DNA of 64,000 nt from Pomacea canaliculata (Eukaryota > Mollusca > Gastropoda > Architaenioglossa > Ampullariidae). Position 1 is the first letter of the stretch. Each line of letters starts with the position of its first letter. Positions 12,794 through 24,800 of this stretch are shown one piece after another. A program made the position numbers and the translations under genes. The notes beneath the pieces are model-generated. The model was not told where the DNA came from. It saw only the letters and a program-made list of their open reading frames with translations, and searched no databases. The stretch lies in contig NC_037595.1 of the NCBI RefSeq assembly GCF_003073045.1, positions 8,826,345 to 8,890,344 on the forward strand. Reading direction: 5' to 3'.

Positions 12794-15740
12794 GACGGTT
12801 TACAATTAAGCAGTTACTATAGAGCAACTATGATTATGTTAAAAAATATTGCTACTGTATTATTTAAGGCCACATTTTTGGACTGAAGACATAACCTGTT
12901 GCATTCAAATGCCAACATTGCATTATGGCATGTTTGTCTTGTATAAAGGCAATGTTCATGAGCATGCTTTTGTGTTTATCATGCTTTAACATGATCTTCA
13001 ATTTAAACATGTTTCCTCTGCCAGCAGTCTGTTTATGAATGTTTATGAGTGATAAATGTCATTTTAAAGTGAGTAAAAGTCACTTTTAAGTTTAATATGT
13101 GTGTGTGCAAATGTTTTGGACATTCTGCATAAAGGAGGGGAAAATGCATCCAGGTATCAAAACCTTAAGAACCCAAGGTTCTACTCTCCATTTAGATCAA
13201 AGTGCCTGAAAGTAATCTGGCTTGCACCCCTTAAGTGTTCTCCTGATGGCCAACTATAAGCACTTCTGACTACTGGTTCTTTAGTACCTTCTGAATGACA
13301 GAAACGAGCCTCAAAGCTTTCAATGTCATAAGAGAAAATATATATATATACACAGAGCAGTGCTATCAAACAAATGTGTATAGAAATTTATATCATGAGA
13401 GAACTGAAATACCAATGCCTCTGCTTTCTCCTCTGCTGAGATTCATGGATAAATCATTATGGATGGCACACACAAAAGCATTTTTCTCTTCATTTGCCAT
13501 GCACTTTAACAATATCTCTTGTTGCTACTAAACCAAACTGATTTTCCATTGTTTATTTTTAACATAAACTGTAAACATTAACCAAATCACAAAATTTGAG
13601 ACCAAAGCAGTGATGTATTCATGTCATTAACCACATATCTATACCTGCTTTGTAATGAACTTACTTGAACTGGCACTTGCAATCAAACAGCAGCATTGAC
13701 TATCAGGGAAGGAAGAAAACAGTCTGTATTACTGTCTTCCATTCCAATTAGGATCAATATGCTTACCCTTAAAAATTCATTACTAAATAAGTCATAAAGT
13801 TTAGGAAAATAAGTGTCTAAAAACAAGTAACACAAGAGCAGTGTGAAAGATTAGTGTCAACAACAACACACAAAACTGATGTCGATAATTTCGTAGTTAT
13901 CAACAAGGACCATAGTCATTTCAAATATAACAGTAAGGCATCACTCAATCCATGACAATGTATAAATCAAATGCAAAGGGTGAATATTAATGTACAAAAA
14001 CCACAAACAGTTAAAAACAAAATACTGTCAATCACTTATTAAGTACAGGAGATCATAATACGCAGTTAAGACATCAGTTAATGAATGTCTGCTGACTCTT
14101 TGACAATGTGCTCATAAAAGGCATACACTGCTATAAGCAAACATCCAAGTGGTCTTCTCATCTCACTTCCAACTTCAACCAACAACTGTAAAATGACAAG
14201 TAACAAGAAATATAATAATGCACAGATGCATGTGGACTGGAAACTTCTGTTTTGTGCCTGCTTCCTTCAGTAAACAGAATCAAACAAGTCTTGCAAACAG
14301 AATTACAAGTTAACACATACACTGCTCCATTCTAAGAAATGGTTCACAGATACAAGAAATAAAGTTGCTTTATCATTCATCCTATAGAACAAAATATGGA
14401 CAAGCTAAATATTTTGCAATACAAATGATTGCTTAGGTAAAATGTTCCCTTATGAATACCTAAAAAAGATGTGCTAACTCTGCACTTAACTATACTCTAA
14501 CTTTAGAGCAGCTACCCAACATGACTGGATATTTATGTCGCTTATTTACTACAATTAAACAAAACAGTTTAGTTAGGCTTGCAAGTTGAACTCAAGCATT
14601 AAATAACTAACATAATATTGTGCTTGCACTTATTTTTATCAGCTACCATTTATTTTGGGCAGTGTCAAATCAGCAACATAAAAGTAATTGGATATACACA
14701 CACACACATGGAAGAGTGCAAAATTTCAGGTGAAAATAAATTAAGATGTACACTCAAATCCTCAAGTCTTAAATCCAGCATGCAAATAAAATAGTATTCA
14801 CATTCTTTAACACTTCTCCATAGTAAGCCAAGACCAATGCAAAATTCAAGATTCATGAATCTTCATCAACTGTAAAATGTAAAAGATGCCAGAATAACTG
14901 TCAAGCAGGACAGTAACAGAACACTTGGCACAAAAGATATGAGTAATCCAGCATGGTGTGCAGAAACAGAACAATTGGGGCTATAAACAAGTTTAGATCT
15001 ATTTTAAAAATATAAACACACTTATTATTCCATACTCCCATTTCTTTTTCTGTCTTTTTTATTCAACCACACACTCCTAGGCAGATTGCAGATCTGCTGT
15101 GAATTTTTCAGCAAACACTTTACTCATTCTTTATTTTTTATTTTACCAATGTGTGACTCATAACAATAGATAAAACGGTAAATCATTTTTGAAACAAATA
15201 GGTGATCAAAGACATCTGTGAGAAGTTGACAGACAATTTTTGTTTCTTTTTGCAAAAATAAAATGAACTTTTTTTTTAAAAAAAGTATCAACAATTCTTT
15301 ATTTTCTAAAAAATCCATGCAGTTAACACAAAATGTTTCAAGAAAAAAAAAGCAACTGCAAAATGAATGATATCCAACATCTTTTAAAATAAAACCAGAA
15401 CAATACTTCATCACACAGATCAATTTAAATCATAATCTTTTTTAATCTTGTTAAAATAAACAATTGAAATCACTTGGGGAACATTAACATAAATCCAAGT
15501 ATGGCAGTTTTTGTGCATAAAACAGCACATAGGCAGTCTTTAGTTTTCACACAGCACCACTTACATCAAATTCCACAAAAATAAAATGATTCATTTTATC
15601 TGAGAAAAGCACCAAACCCCAAAATATTGTGGATATTTGCCTTAACTCCTTCACAAAGCGTAACACTAACTCAACTTTTAAAATAACATTAACCTAACCC
15701 AAATTTTAATCTCCATCTATTTGTCACAGTTTCCGTACAC
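12794..15740. other. AT-rich stretch without supported gene
   Basis: The plus strand is A/C rich and the minus strand T/G rich over most of 13.5-16.6 kb. It may be downstream or untranslated sequence of minus-strand transcripts. No coding exon is supported. Confidence 0.35.
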
Positions 15741-15741
15741 T

Positions 15742-15853
15742 ACCTAAGCGTGCATGAAAGCACACACAGTCAGGCAGTCCTATCTTCAGCTTAATGTGAT
15801 GTGAACCACCATTAGTATCCATGTGGTACTGCTGCTTGGTCTGCCTGCAGTAA
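15742..15853 (-). other. Exon-like island (minus), uncertain
   Basis: On the minus strand, CTATTACTGCAG precedes a GC-richer segment. One frame runs QTKQQYHMDTNGGSHHIKLK and on to a TGA near 15742. A second frame is also open for 19 codons. The stretch stands out from AT-rich surroundings. I cannot tell whether it is a terminal exon, conserved untranslated sequence or chance. Confidence 0.2.
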
Positions 15854-16145
15854 TAGGCTATGACTGGATAACTTAAGACATTTATTCTTAAAACAATGTG
15901 CTAACAATAATTCTCAAAATTAGCATTTTTTCACCTGCAAGAGTTATTATTTGAAGCAGGTAATTCTATCAAACCCAAATAATTTTTTAAAGATATCTCT
16001 TGTTTTAATATTCTTTTTCAAAATAAACCTTTAACAACACTCTGGCTTCAGATCTACTTTTGTCTATTTAGTGACTAGTAATATTTTAAATTGTATATAG
16101 CATTACAGAATACAATGTATTTACCACCAAGGGTAGACTACCTAC

Positions 16146-16260
16146 CGATCCTGCAGCAGGAGGTCCACACATACTTGGTGAAGGCAATACAGCTGGGGCT
16201 GCCTGTGTCACAGCTGCCCTTCGCAAATGTAGTTCAAACATAATCAAACATTCTGTAAAG
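16146..16260 (-). other. Exon-like island (minus), uncertain
   Basis: The minus strand reads CTCTTTACAG, then about 115 bases of higher GC, then the donor GGATCG|gtaggt. Two frames stay open: one reads MFELHLRRAAVTQAAPAVLP, another is cysteine-rich (GSCDTGSPSCIAFTKYVW). A plus-strand frame is open too. It lies about 400 bases beyond the BCL2L13 stop, so it could be an alternative or extra exon of that transcript or of a separate gene. Confidence 0.25.
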
Positions 16261-16468
16261 AGTTTATTTGCTCAAGAGTTAACATTTGACTAAAGTCTTG
16301 ATAATGGATTTAAAAAAAACAAAAATGTATTACCCTGTTCATCGCATCTTTAAGATTTTTGGAGGGAGACTTGTTTTTCCCAGTCATGAAAATGAACACA
16401 GATCACAGGTGTAGAGGATAAAGAACATTTGTGCTGATACCTTAAGTGGCACTTTTAAGCGTAATTCT

Positions 16469-16474
16469 TTTATT
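16469..16474 (-). terminator. AATAAA polyadenylation signal (minus)
   Basis: TTTATT on the plus strand reads AATAAA on the minus strand, about 184 bases beyond the BCL2L13 stop at 16658. Other T-rich matches occur further left, so the true 3' end is uncertain. Confidence 0.35.
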
Positions 16475-16657
16475 AACAAAATTGATAAAGAATGCAATCC
16501 ATGTTTGTTACACACACTGTTATGACTTTTTTCTTGTCCAAAAATACACTTTCCTTAACAAATAATTTTGAGCATCAGTTACAAAGTCCAAACAAGCATG
16601 CATGCATGAATTCCTATGCACATGCATACACACACTGCACTGAACAGGTAGTTAGTG

Positions 16658-19600
16658 TTAGTTGCGAAAAAGATTTAGCATGATTGCTGTCCCAATGGCA
16701 GCAAAACTGACAAACCCTGCACACACAGGTAACAGATGACTATGCATCAATGGTTCAGAAAGAGTGGGTGGCTTACTATTTTCAGTATCTACACCTTGAG
16801 CAGCATTGCCATGAATCCCCTCTGCTGTCATTGCCGGATCAGCAGGCATTATTTCTTTCACACTCTCACCTCCAAGGTTTGTCTCTGGCACATTAAAACC
16901 ACCATCTACAGGTCTTGATATTGCCTCAAAGAATGCCTGTTGATGTTCAGAGCTGTCTGGAGAAGGGTCACGTCTATTTCCACTGTTTGGGATGTCTAGG
17001 GGCTCAGCTTCCTGAAGCTGGTGACCTTCTACAGGTGCAGTATTAATGCCATCTGGAAAATCAGTCTCATCTGTTTGAGGCTTATCCACTCTAGCTGTTT
17101 GAGTTGGTAAAATTGAATCTATAACTGCATGAATCAAAGGTTTTGTTTCTTCTGAGGAGGAGGATGTTGCACTATAGCCTGAAGGATGAATGCCAGCCTA
17201 GATGAAAAACATACAACCACAACAAACAATAAATTTAACTTTTAAACTATGGAAAACACCAATACTTTTAAATAATAAAGAATAATAAAGAAATTTTATA
17301 ACATGTCATTTATCTACATAGGCTGAAAGCACAGAAATGAATGAAAATATATACATAGTACAAGGCACAGAATACCTTACATGACTCATGATCTAGTCCT
17401 CTGGTAAATCAAACTTTAGCCAGAAGCTTTGCCAAAAAAATTAAGCATGTCTTAATCTGCTGTTTAAAGAATGAGAGTTAGAGGAACGTGGTGGAAGAGA
17501 ATTTGAAACTTGTGGTGCCTGGTAGCAAAAGGACTGTGTACACTACAGGTTAACAGGTAAAAAAAAAACACCGGAAAGCTTTTCCCATGTTGACTTCCTT
17601 TCTAGATGAATCACAGCCTATAAGAGATAGAAAAGTTAAAAGAAAGGCTGCTGTCAAAATGATGATATGCCCTAGCTGCTCATTTGTACTCAATCCTCTC
17701 CTTCACAGGTAACCTATGCAACTATTCCAATACTAAAATACTTGTGAAGGGCAATTCTGCAGACATAATTTTGGATGAACTGAAAAATATAGCATTACAG
17801 CAGTCCAGCTGGGATTTTATGTAACAATAGTTAACCTTGAGCATCACATAGGCTAACTTAATTTGATGCAGATACTGCATCGCCTCTTTGAGGTTAGTAA
17901 TTTTTGTTTTTTTCGCACAAAATTCGAAAGCCAGATTAATGCTTGGGGAGTTAACACCAAGGAGATTAAAAGTCATTTCTTTACTTTAAAAAAACCCCAT
18001 GGAATTAAAAAGGATAAAACATAAACATTTAACATTTTCAATATTTTCCAGTGATCTTTGCCACATATCAAAGAAGTTTGGAAAAAACTGGTGTATCTAC
18101 TTCCATACCCACATGGGTTATCAGAATTATGAATAAATAGGACCAAGCAAACAGCACACATCTCATACCCATCCTCCCTGTCTGATAATAAAGCCTGCGG
18201 CTTTTTCAGCAAGCAGCCTGACTGTGCAGTCAACCACAAAATTGAGCCCCCTTAATCCTGTCTGCACCATCTGCATCGTCACATGTTGACTATACAGCAT
18301 CACAGCAGCAACCTGTTAAGCAAGACACATGAACCTGCATAGTTAAATAGGTTTATAGTTTTTACATTTATATAATTATTCATCACAGAATATTAGTTTC
18401 TGAAGAATTACGCCACCATATAATTCTTTTTTTTTTTGCAGCACTGCTTCACAATGTCCATCTCTGTATGTAGTCATATTAAATGTTTAATAGCTAAATT
18501 TCTTGTGACAAGAGAAATTGCATAAAACAACCAAACAAAACCAAAACCAGAGTAGCCTCAAAATAATTTTACCTGTTGCCATCCTTCAAGATCATGTTCT
18601 AAAACTGCTGAAGCTGCTTCACGGAACTGTTCATAAGTAAACATTCCTGAAATTAGGTCAGAAACAATATATCTAGCAGCTCTTGTAAGATCACTATGAT
18701 ATCGCCGCTCAATGTCATCTCCTATGGCCATTAGGATTCGCGCAGCCTCTGTCTCAGGTGTGAGGGAACGACTATGATTGAGAGAATGGGAACTTGATGA
18801 GCTAGAAGATTGAAATTTTAGCTGCCCTGCAAAAGAAAAAATTTTTTGCACTAATAAAATAGAAGTGCCGAATCATAGGTCATGAGCAAATGTTTGTGTC
18901 TAATTTATCCATGGACACCTCCAGTTACAAGATTAATCAAAACCTTCACAGTTAGAACAAGTACTAAATGATATAATAAGGAATATTATTAAGCAACACT
19001 GTTTCACTAGAAGTGTTCTCCTAATGTCTGGTATCTCAAACTTTCATTTAAGTCAAAATTTGATATACAGTACTTTATATTATCTGAATCTAAAAGAAAA
19101 AAATCGGAAAATATGAAATGCACTTAACAAATATACATATACACACACATCCCAAACATTTAACTCTATCTCTATTAGAAACACAAACATCAAAGACTAA
19201 AAATGAATATTATTTTAGAATCAGCACTAGCCTTCAACTCCATCATCAAACTCTGATTCAAATGATGAGATCTCTTCATCCAGCTCCCTGTAGAAGGAAA
19301 GCAGATGTTGATTCAAAGGGGGTGCTTCCTGGTCACTCAGCAGATTAAGGGAGAGTCTCGATCGATCAAACCTCGGTCTGCTGCGATCACCACTGGCCCC
19401 TTCCTCAACCTCCCTTGATTCCCCCACTTCAGTTACATCTGAATCTTGGAGAGTGGTTTTTCTGCTTCTGAAAGGAATGTCTGCATCCTCATCTGACTCC
19501 TGTTGAGAAGTTATTAGCAGCACATCATCACCGTCCAATCCATCCAGGTCTCCAATTTGGAAAAGTCTGCCCCGACTCTGATAATTCCCACCTGGGTCAT

Positions 19601-21760
19601 CACGTTCAAAGCCATGCACGTTAAGTAAAGGCTTATCTTCTAGAATGATCATTTCAGGACTAATAGCATCTTCTGTTCTAGTACTTGGCACCAGTTTTCC
19701 TGTTTTCTGATTCTGTGAACAACTCTGTTCCTGAAAGGTCTACCAACTCAGCTTCACTGGGAAGTGTGGGAAGCCTCTCAGAATGTACATTGGTCAACCG
19801 GTTTTTGAAACTGATGCTTGTGACACTGCCCAATTGACTGGATTCAAAGGAAGAGTCCAGCTCATCATCTGCATCACTGTTGTAAGTGCTTGGCTCACTA
19901 CTGTCTGTATTCTGGCTGATGCTTCTCATAAAACCTTCAGTCTGAACATTTTGCAATAACTTGGGTCGAAAATCATGTGACGCTGTTGCTGGTGACTTTC
20001 GATTTGTACGTTTAGTTATAGGCATAACTCTGAAAAAATGTGCATCTTTGAGATCGGGTGAAGATTTGTTGTCTTTTGTTCTGGCAAAGTGGGTGCGGTT
20101 TGCTTCCACCAGGGGATGATGGCACCGATTGGGATTTATTATCCTGCCATCTTTGTCTGATTTTCTGAGTCTGATTCTTTATTTTCAAATGATGCTCAGA
20201 TTCTGAAATGTTTGACAAAGAAGTTTGTGAATGGCGCAGGACATTTTGTTCTGATGCTGTTTGCTGCAAAAACTGCAGGACAACATACTTCGTCTTCTTC
20301 ATGAATGTATCATCAAGGACAGGGTCTCCAATGGGCTGCGAGTCCCCTGAGCTTGGTGATTGACCACCATACTCTGGCGTAAGATTATTATCAGTCTGAT
20401 GAGCAGTGAATGTACTACCAGCGGGAATATCATTACCAGAGTCTTGAAAGGGGACCTCCTCAACATCATTTGGAAGTGTCAGGCTGACACTGACAGGAGT
20501 GTCAGAACCAGGTGCCTGACTTGTGATAAAAGCACTAGTCAGAGTTTGTGAAGCTGCTTCACCATAAGTTTGAAGCTCCCCTTCTGCATTCACAAGACTG
20601 TCACATGTCAGGCTCTGATGGATCTGACTCTGAGGTGTTAAGAAAACCCCAGAGTCACTTTGATGCATACATGTAGTCTGATCTTGAGCCAATGAACTAT
20701 CTCCAACCACATCTTTCTGACCTGGATCACTTGTATGCTTCAAGTTAAGGGCAAGACCAGGGGTTGCATTTTCTGTTGTCATGCTGGCTGGTCAGTAAAT
20801 GCACTTGTAAACTGTTGTTGTTCTTCCATGTGCCTGAAAATAATTATTTTCAAACAAAACTCAATAATGCATTCTAATCTGCATCCTAAAACACCCTTTT
20901 CAAAAGTTAATCTATTGCTGTGCAATCTAAATTCTTATGCTGAAGTGCTTTTTGTGTTTTGAAAACAATACTTCGACGTGAGAAAAGATAGAAACACAAA
21001 TTTCAACGAAAGTTTGCAAGTGCATTTTTTCATAATGATTTCTTTTTAATTTGCTAACAGTTTAATAAGGAGCGAAATATGATAATATGTTCAAGTCCTT
21101 TGTAACTTAGATTGTATACCAACATGGATTCTGATCCGTTCTTTTTTCATTGTTGTATTTCATAATTGTTTTTATGACATTTATATAAAGTTTTAAAAGC
21201 CCATTCACAATATGATTATATATAATGATTTGTGGGCCAAAGGACAATTTCTGTCCTTGACTATGCCTTGCACAGACAATAAAGATTGACTGACATAATC
21301 TTTAGATGGTAAATTTATAAATTGTTATAATTATAGTATACATTATATTCCAAACTTTTTACAACTACTGTCATAATCAGAGCACTTCATTTCCATATTA
21401 AAGAACATTATGTAACTGAGTTATACTCCATAGAGGAATCGTGTGATTGCTCATCGTTAGAGCAATATTTAGTAACTAATTGCTAATACTATACTTACTA
21501 TAATTATATAAGCGCTGCAAGCTTTCTTTCCGAAATTTCGACAAACTAAGACGCTTCGATTGTTTTACTAACATTCAAAGTTAATCTGGTTTGTATGTCA
21601 AAACTGCTTATTCTCAAACAAAAATGTCTTACTTAGGTCGCTCCAGAATCTATCGAGAATGACATCAGCAACCCAAAGTCTCTCCCAACAACAACGCTGT
21701 CCTCAAGGAAGTTAAGTTAGCAGCGAAACGAAACTTGCGCTAAACGTCACCACACTTTGT
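16658..21760 (-). CDS. BCL2L13: BCL2L13 (Bcl-rambo) homologue, mitochondrial Bcl-2 family protein
   Basis: Coding exons on the minus strand: 20782-19232 (within exon 20834-19232), 18826-18573, 18312-18169 and 17197-16658, with a non-coding first exon ending at 21633. About 828 residues. Landmarks shared with human BCL2L13, in order: TKYVVL (residues 164-169), LDEEISSFESEFDDG, a BH3-like ILMAIGDDIERRYH, FTYEQFREAASAV with GW in place of the usual BH1 NWGR, and FIIRQGGW at the BH2 position. A linker of about 150 residues and a C-terminal membrane anchor (CAGFVSFAAIGTAIM, then LNLFRN) follow. The family sits in the mitochondrial outer membrane and acts in apoptosis and mitophagy (known for vertebrates). 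The disordered N-terminal half is much longer than in human. An in-frame TGA precedes the ATG at 20782. The large exon changes frame twice (+1 each, near 20150-20030 and 19735-19680). The first intron after it is GC-AG. Confidence 0.88.
20779..20829 (-). promoter_or_regulatory. Upstream ORF overlapping the BCL2L13 start
   Basis: In the 5' part of exon 2 an ATG at 20829-20827 opens a 16-codon frame (MEEQQQFTSAFTDQPA). Its TGA (20781-20779) overlaps the main ATG (20782-20780) as ATGA. Such an overlap could allow termination-reinitiation or dampen translation of the main frame. A second uORF (MSFSIDSGAT) lies in exon 1 at 21665-21633, and its TAA forms the last three bases of that exon. Both depend on the exon 1 to exon 2 splice inferred from donor ctaa|gtaaga and acceptor attttcag. 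Confidence 0.5.
21180..21295 (+). mobile_element. Possible 3' tail of a retroelement
   Basis: GGGCCAAAGGACAATTTCTG is followed by TCCTTGACTATGCC and ACAATAAAGATTGACTGAC. The pattern GGACAATTTCTGTCC ... GACAATAAAGATTGA is a frequent 3'-end signature of invertebrate LINE/SINE copies. It lies in the first intron of the BCL2L13 homologue. No coding part is present. Confidence 0.35.
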
Positions 21761-21869
21761 GGTCACGAGACGCGTTCACTTCCGGTGTTGTCGTACGTGG
21801 AGAAATTAGTGACAAAAGTACCTTCCTTCTGCCGGTGCACACCTACTCCTGCTAGCCTTATCCACGAAA
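21634..21869. promoter_or_regulatory. Bidirectional promoter, BCL2L13 / ATP6V1E
   Basis: The interval lies between the minus-strand exon 1 donor (21633) and the plus-strand ATP6V1E start codon (21870), and contains both 5' UTRs. An ETS-type site, CACTTCCGGT, lies at 21777-21786. There is no TATA box at a useful distance. GC content is raised compared with the flanks. Exact start sites are not visible from sequence. Confidence 0.65.
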
Positions 21870-24800
21870 ATGGCTCTAAGCGACCAGGATGTTCAGCGGC
21901 AGGTAAAAACTTGATCACTAAGTGCTACGTATTCCTGGTAGAAAATTCTTTCAAATTATATGATTTCCCAGTGTGGGTGGTTTCGTTTAGCATCAGTCAT
22001 CAAATGTCCACATCCTGCAGTTATCGTCGTCACCTGATCATATGACTGCTGATTACTTTTTCAAGCACTGCATTTTGAGTATTAAAGGGAGAATGTTAAA
22101 AAACCCAAAGAATTTATCTGATTATTTCATATTAAAACGTGGAGTTCTTTCTTTTTCTTCTCATGCTTTACAGCGAACCGCAGTTTTGCCTGATAAATAA
22201 TCTTATTTATTTATCACTTCTAACAAATTTTTGTATCAAAAGAAAATTCACTTATTTAGTAAATTTATGTGGAAGGTTAGAGCAGAGATTTCTGTTCCTA
22301 ACACATTTGCCTGTTTTCGCTATGTTTGCTTCTTATAAACTCTCTCTCTCCATCCTCTTTCCAAGTTATCGGCAACTCCCATCCTGTGGGCTACCACATT
22401 AAATAATTCATTTTTGCAGTCAGTTTTCAAATTTCGACCTCTCTTCACATTACATTAAATTGCAAGGTCATATTAAACCAGCAATGTCAAATGAGTACTG
22501 AGTGATTTTTATTTCTAGGACAATAACTACAAGGTCATATTAAACTATTAATTGTCATAACAGTACTTAGAGATTTGTTATTTTTACTTGGCAGATATAA
22601 CTTTAAAATGACATCCAAAACTAACTGTGCAGCAATGTCCTTTAATTTATTGTGAAATTTTGTCATTAACATCGACAGTTAACTACTATTATTACAAATT
22701 AAGATCGGTTGTAGGACACATACAGATACTTTAACAATTTTTGTCAGCTATCTTTTTAAGTCTTTTTAAAAATTGTTGTAGCCATGTTACAAATTGCATT
22801 TTTTTTAAAGCAAGAGTCATCAAAAAAAGTTATGCATAAAAAGAAAAGTTATTTGTTAATGCCTTGTACTCTGTTGATTATAAAGGAGTTAAAGAACTGT
22901 GATGCCTGTGACATTTTCATAATAAAAATTACAAATGATACATGATTAATATAGTAATTTTTACATCATTGAAAACCATTAGATTTATTTTTAATTTTCT
23001 TTTACCTTAGTCAAGAGTTTTGCAGTGGTGATGACGTTTTGTCACTTGTGATTACAAGGGAGGTAACAAGTCTCTGACAAATATATATTCTCTCCCCTAG
23101 ATTAAGCATATGATGGCCTTCATTGAGCAGGAGGCCAATGAAAAAGCAGAGGAAATTGATGCGAAGGTAAGGTAGTTGTTATCATTATAATATTATTATT
23201 TAAATATGATGCATTCTTTGCTGATTTAAAAAGAAAACAAAACTGTTAGTGTTTGCTGATATTTTTCTAGCATTGATGTTATGACTGTCTCATCCAATCT
23301 GTATAATCTGATTTAATTGTGATGTCAATCAAATACAGGCAGAAGAAGAGTTTAACATAGAAAAGGGTCGTCTGGTGCAACAGCAGCGTGTAAAAATCAT
23401 GGAGTTCTATGAACGAAAAGAAAAGCAAGTGGAGCTTCAAAAGAAGATGTAAGTGTTCACATTTTTTTGTGTGCATGTACATATGTGACTGAATAAGAAA
23501 CATGCTCACAAATGTGCATTTCATATTCTTAGTATATTTTGATTATTTCAGCAGGTTACACAAGGGATTTTTGTTTTTAAAAAAAACTTCTTTCAGATGG
23601 TTAGAAATATGCACTTCTGGAAACAGATTTTGTCATTTCTGTGTCTTTCAGTCAAAGTTCCAATCTGTTGAATCAGGCTCGTCTGAAAACTCTAAAAGCA
23701 CGTGACGACCATATCAAGGTATGCACCCTGCATTAGACATAAGCTAACAGATTGTATGTGTGGCCTGGGTGGGGTGGGTCTATAGTCTGTGTATTTATGT
23801 GTATGTAGTTTCCTTTGTGTGTTTATTTTTACACGTAGGTGCTTAGTGTTGTGTCTTTGTGATATTTGTTTTTCTATATGTTCACATTGTACAAGGTTAG
23901 TCAAAATTATGTTAACACTTAAATGATAAAACCACATTTTACAATGCATATATAGTTCAAGATGATTCACAGGATGATCTTAACCTGTTCATCATCGTGT
24001 TCAGCTCACAAAAACCAGCGAGCAACCTTACCATTTAAAGCTGAATAGATGATACCACAGTCACTCTTGTGTTAATATAATTTTGACTAACCTGTATTTG
24101 GCAGACAATTCAGTTTGTCCAGAAAGTATTTCTCATTACCACAACTGTAACATTTTAAATCATTAAAATTTTGTGACACAATCATTTGTTTATAATGTAG
24201 TATATTATAGTACAATAGTGTTTTTTAATTTAAAATATTTTTATTAGCTATATATTCATACTTCTAAGATTTCATTATTTAGCATATTTCTGTTTCCTTT
24301 AACTGTGTGAGAGGAAGGAGTGGTTTTCTTGTATGCTGTACTAGTATTCCTTTGAAATCTTGTCCTGTAAGATCAATGTTAATCCTACACATTTCTTTTT
24401 AAATCATATTATGCATGTTATTTCACATTAGTCTGTATCATTGCTCTCTGCATACATCTTTCGCAGATTATAGTTGAAGAGGCAAGAAAGCGCCTCACAA
24501 AAGTGACAGATGACAAGCAGCAGTATAAAAATGTCCTTACTGGGTTGATTGCACAGGTAGTGCCACTTTCTGCTTTAGGATGTGTAAATAAACTGTGGAA
24601 GTTACATGTAATCTAAAATGATTTGCAGTATAATCTGCCTAACTGAGTTGATATGATAAAGTGTTGTGATTGCATCCTGCTTGAAGTTTTTTTGACAACA
24701 TGTGTTGATGTATAATTGCACAAGCATTTCTACATATTTGTTATATTGCCATATAGTAGAAACTACCAGTGACTGGATAATCTAAAGTCTGTCGTGGGTT

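Noticed and set aside
16141-16280. Plus-strand open frame over the exon-like island (NTAGAACVTAALRKC)
   Set aside because: No start codon or good splice borders on that strand. The minus strand has better borders.
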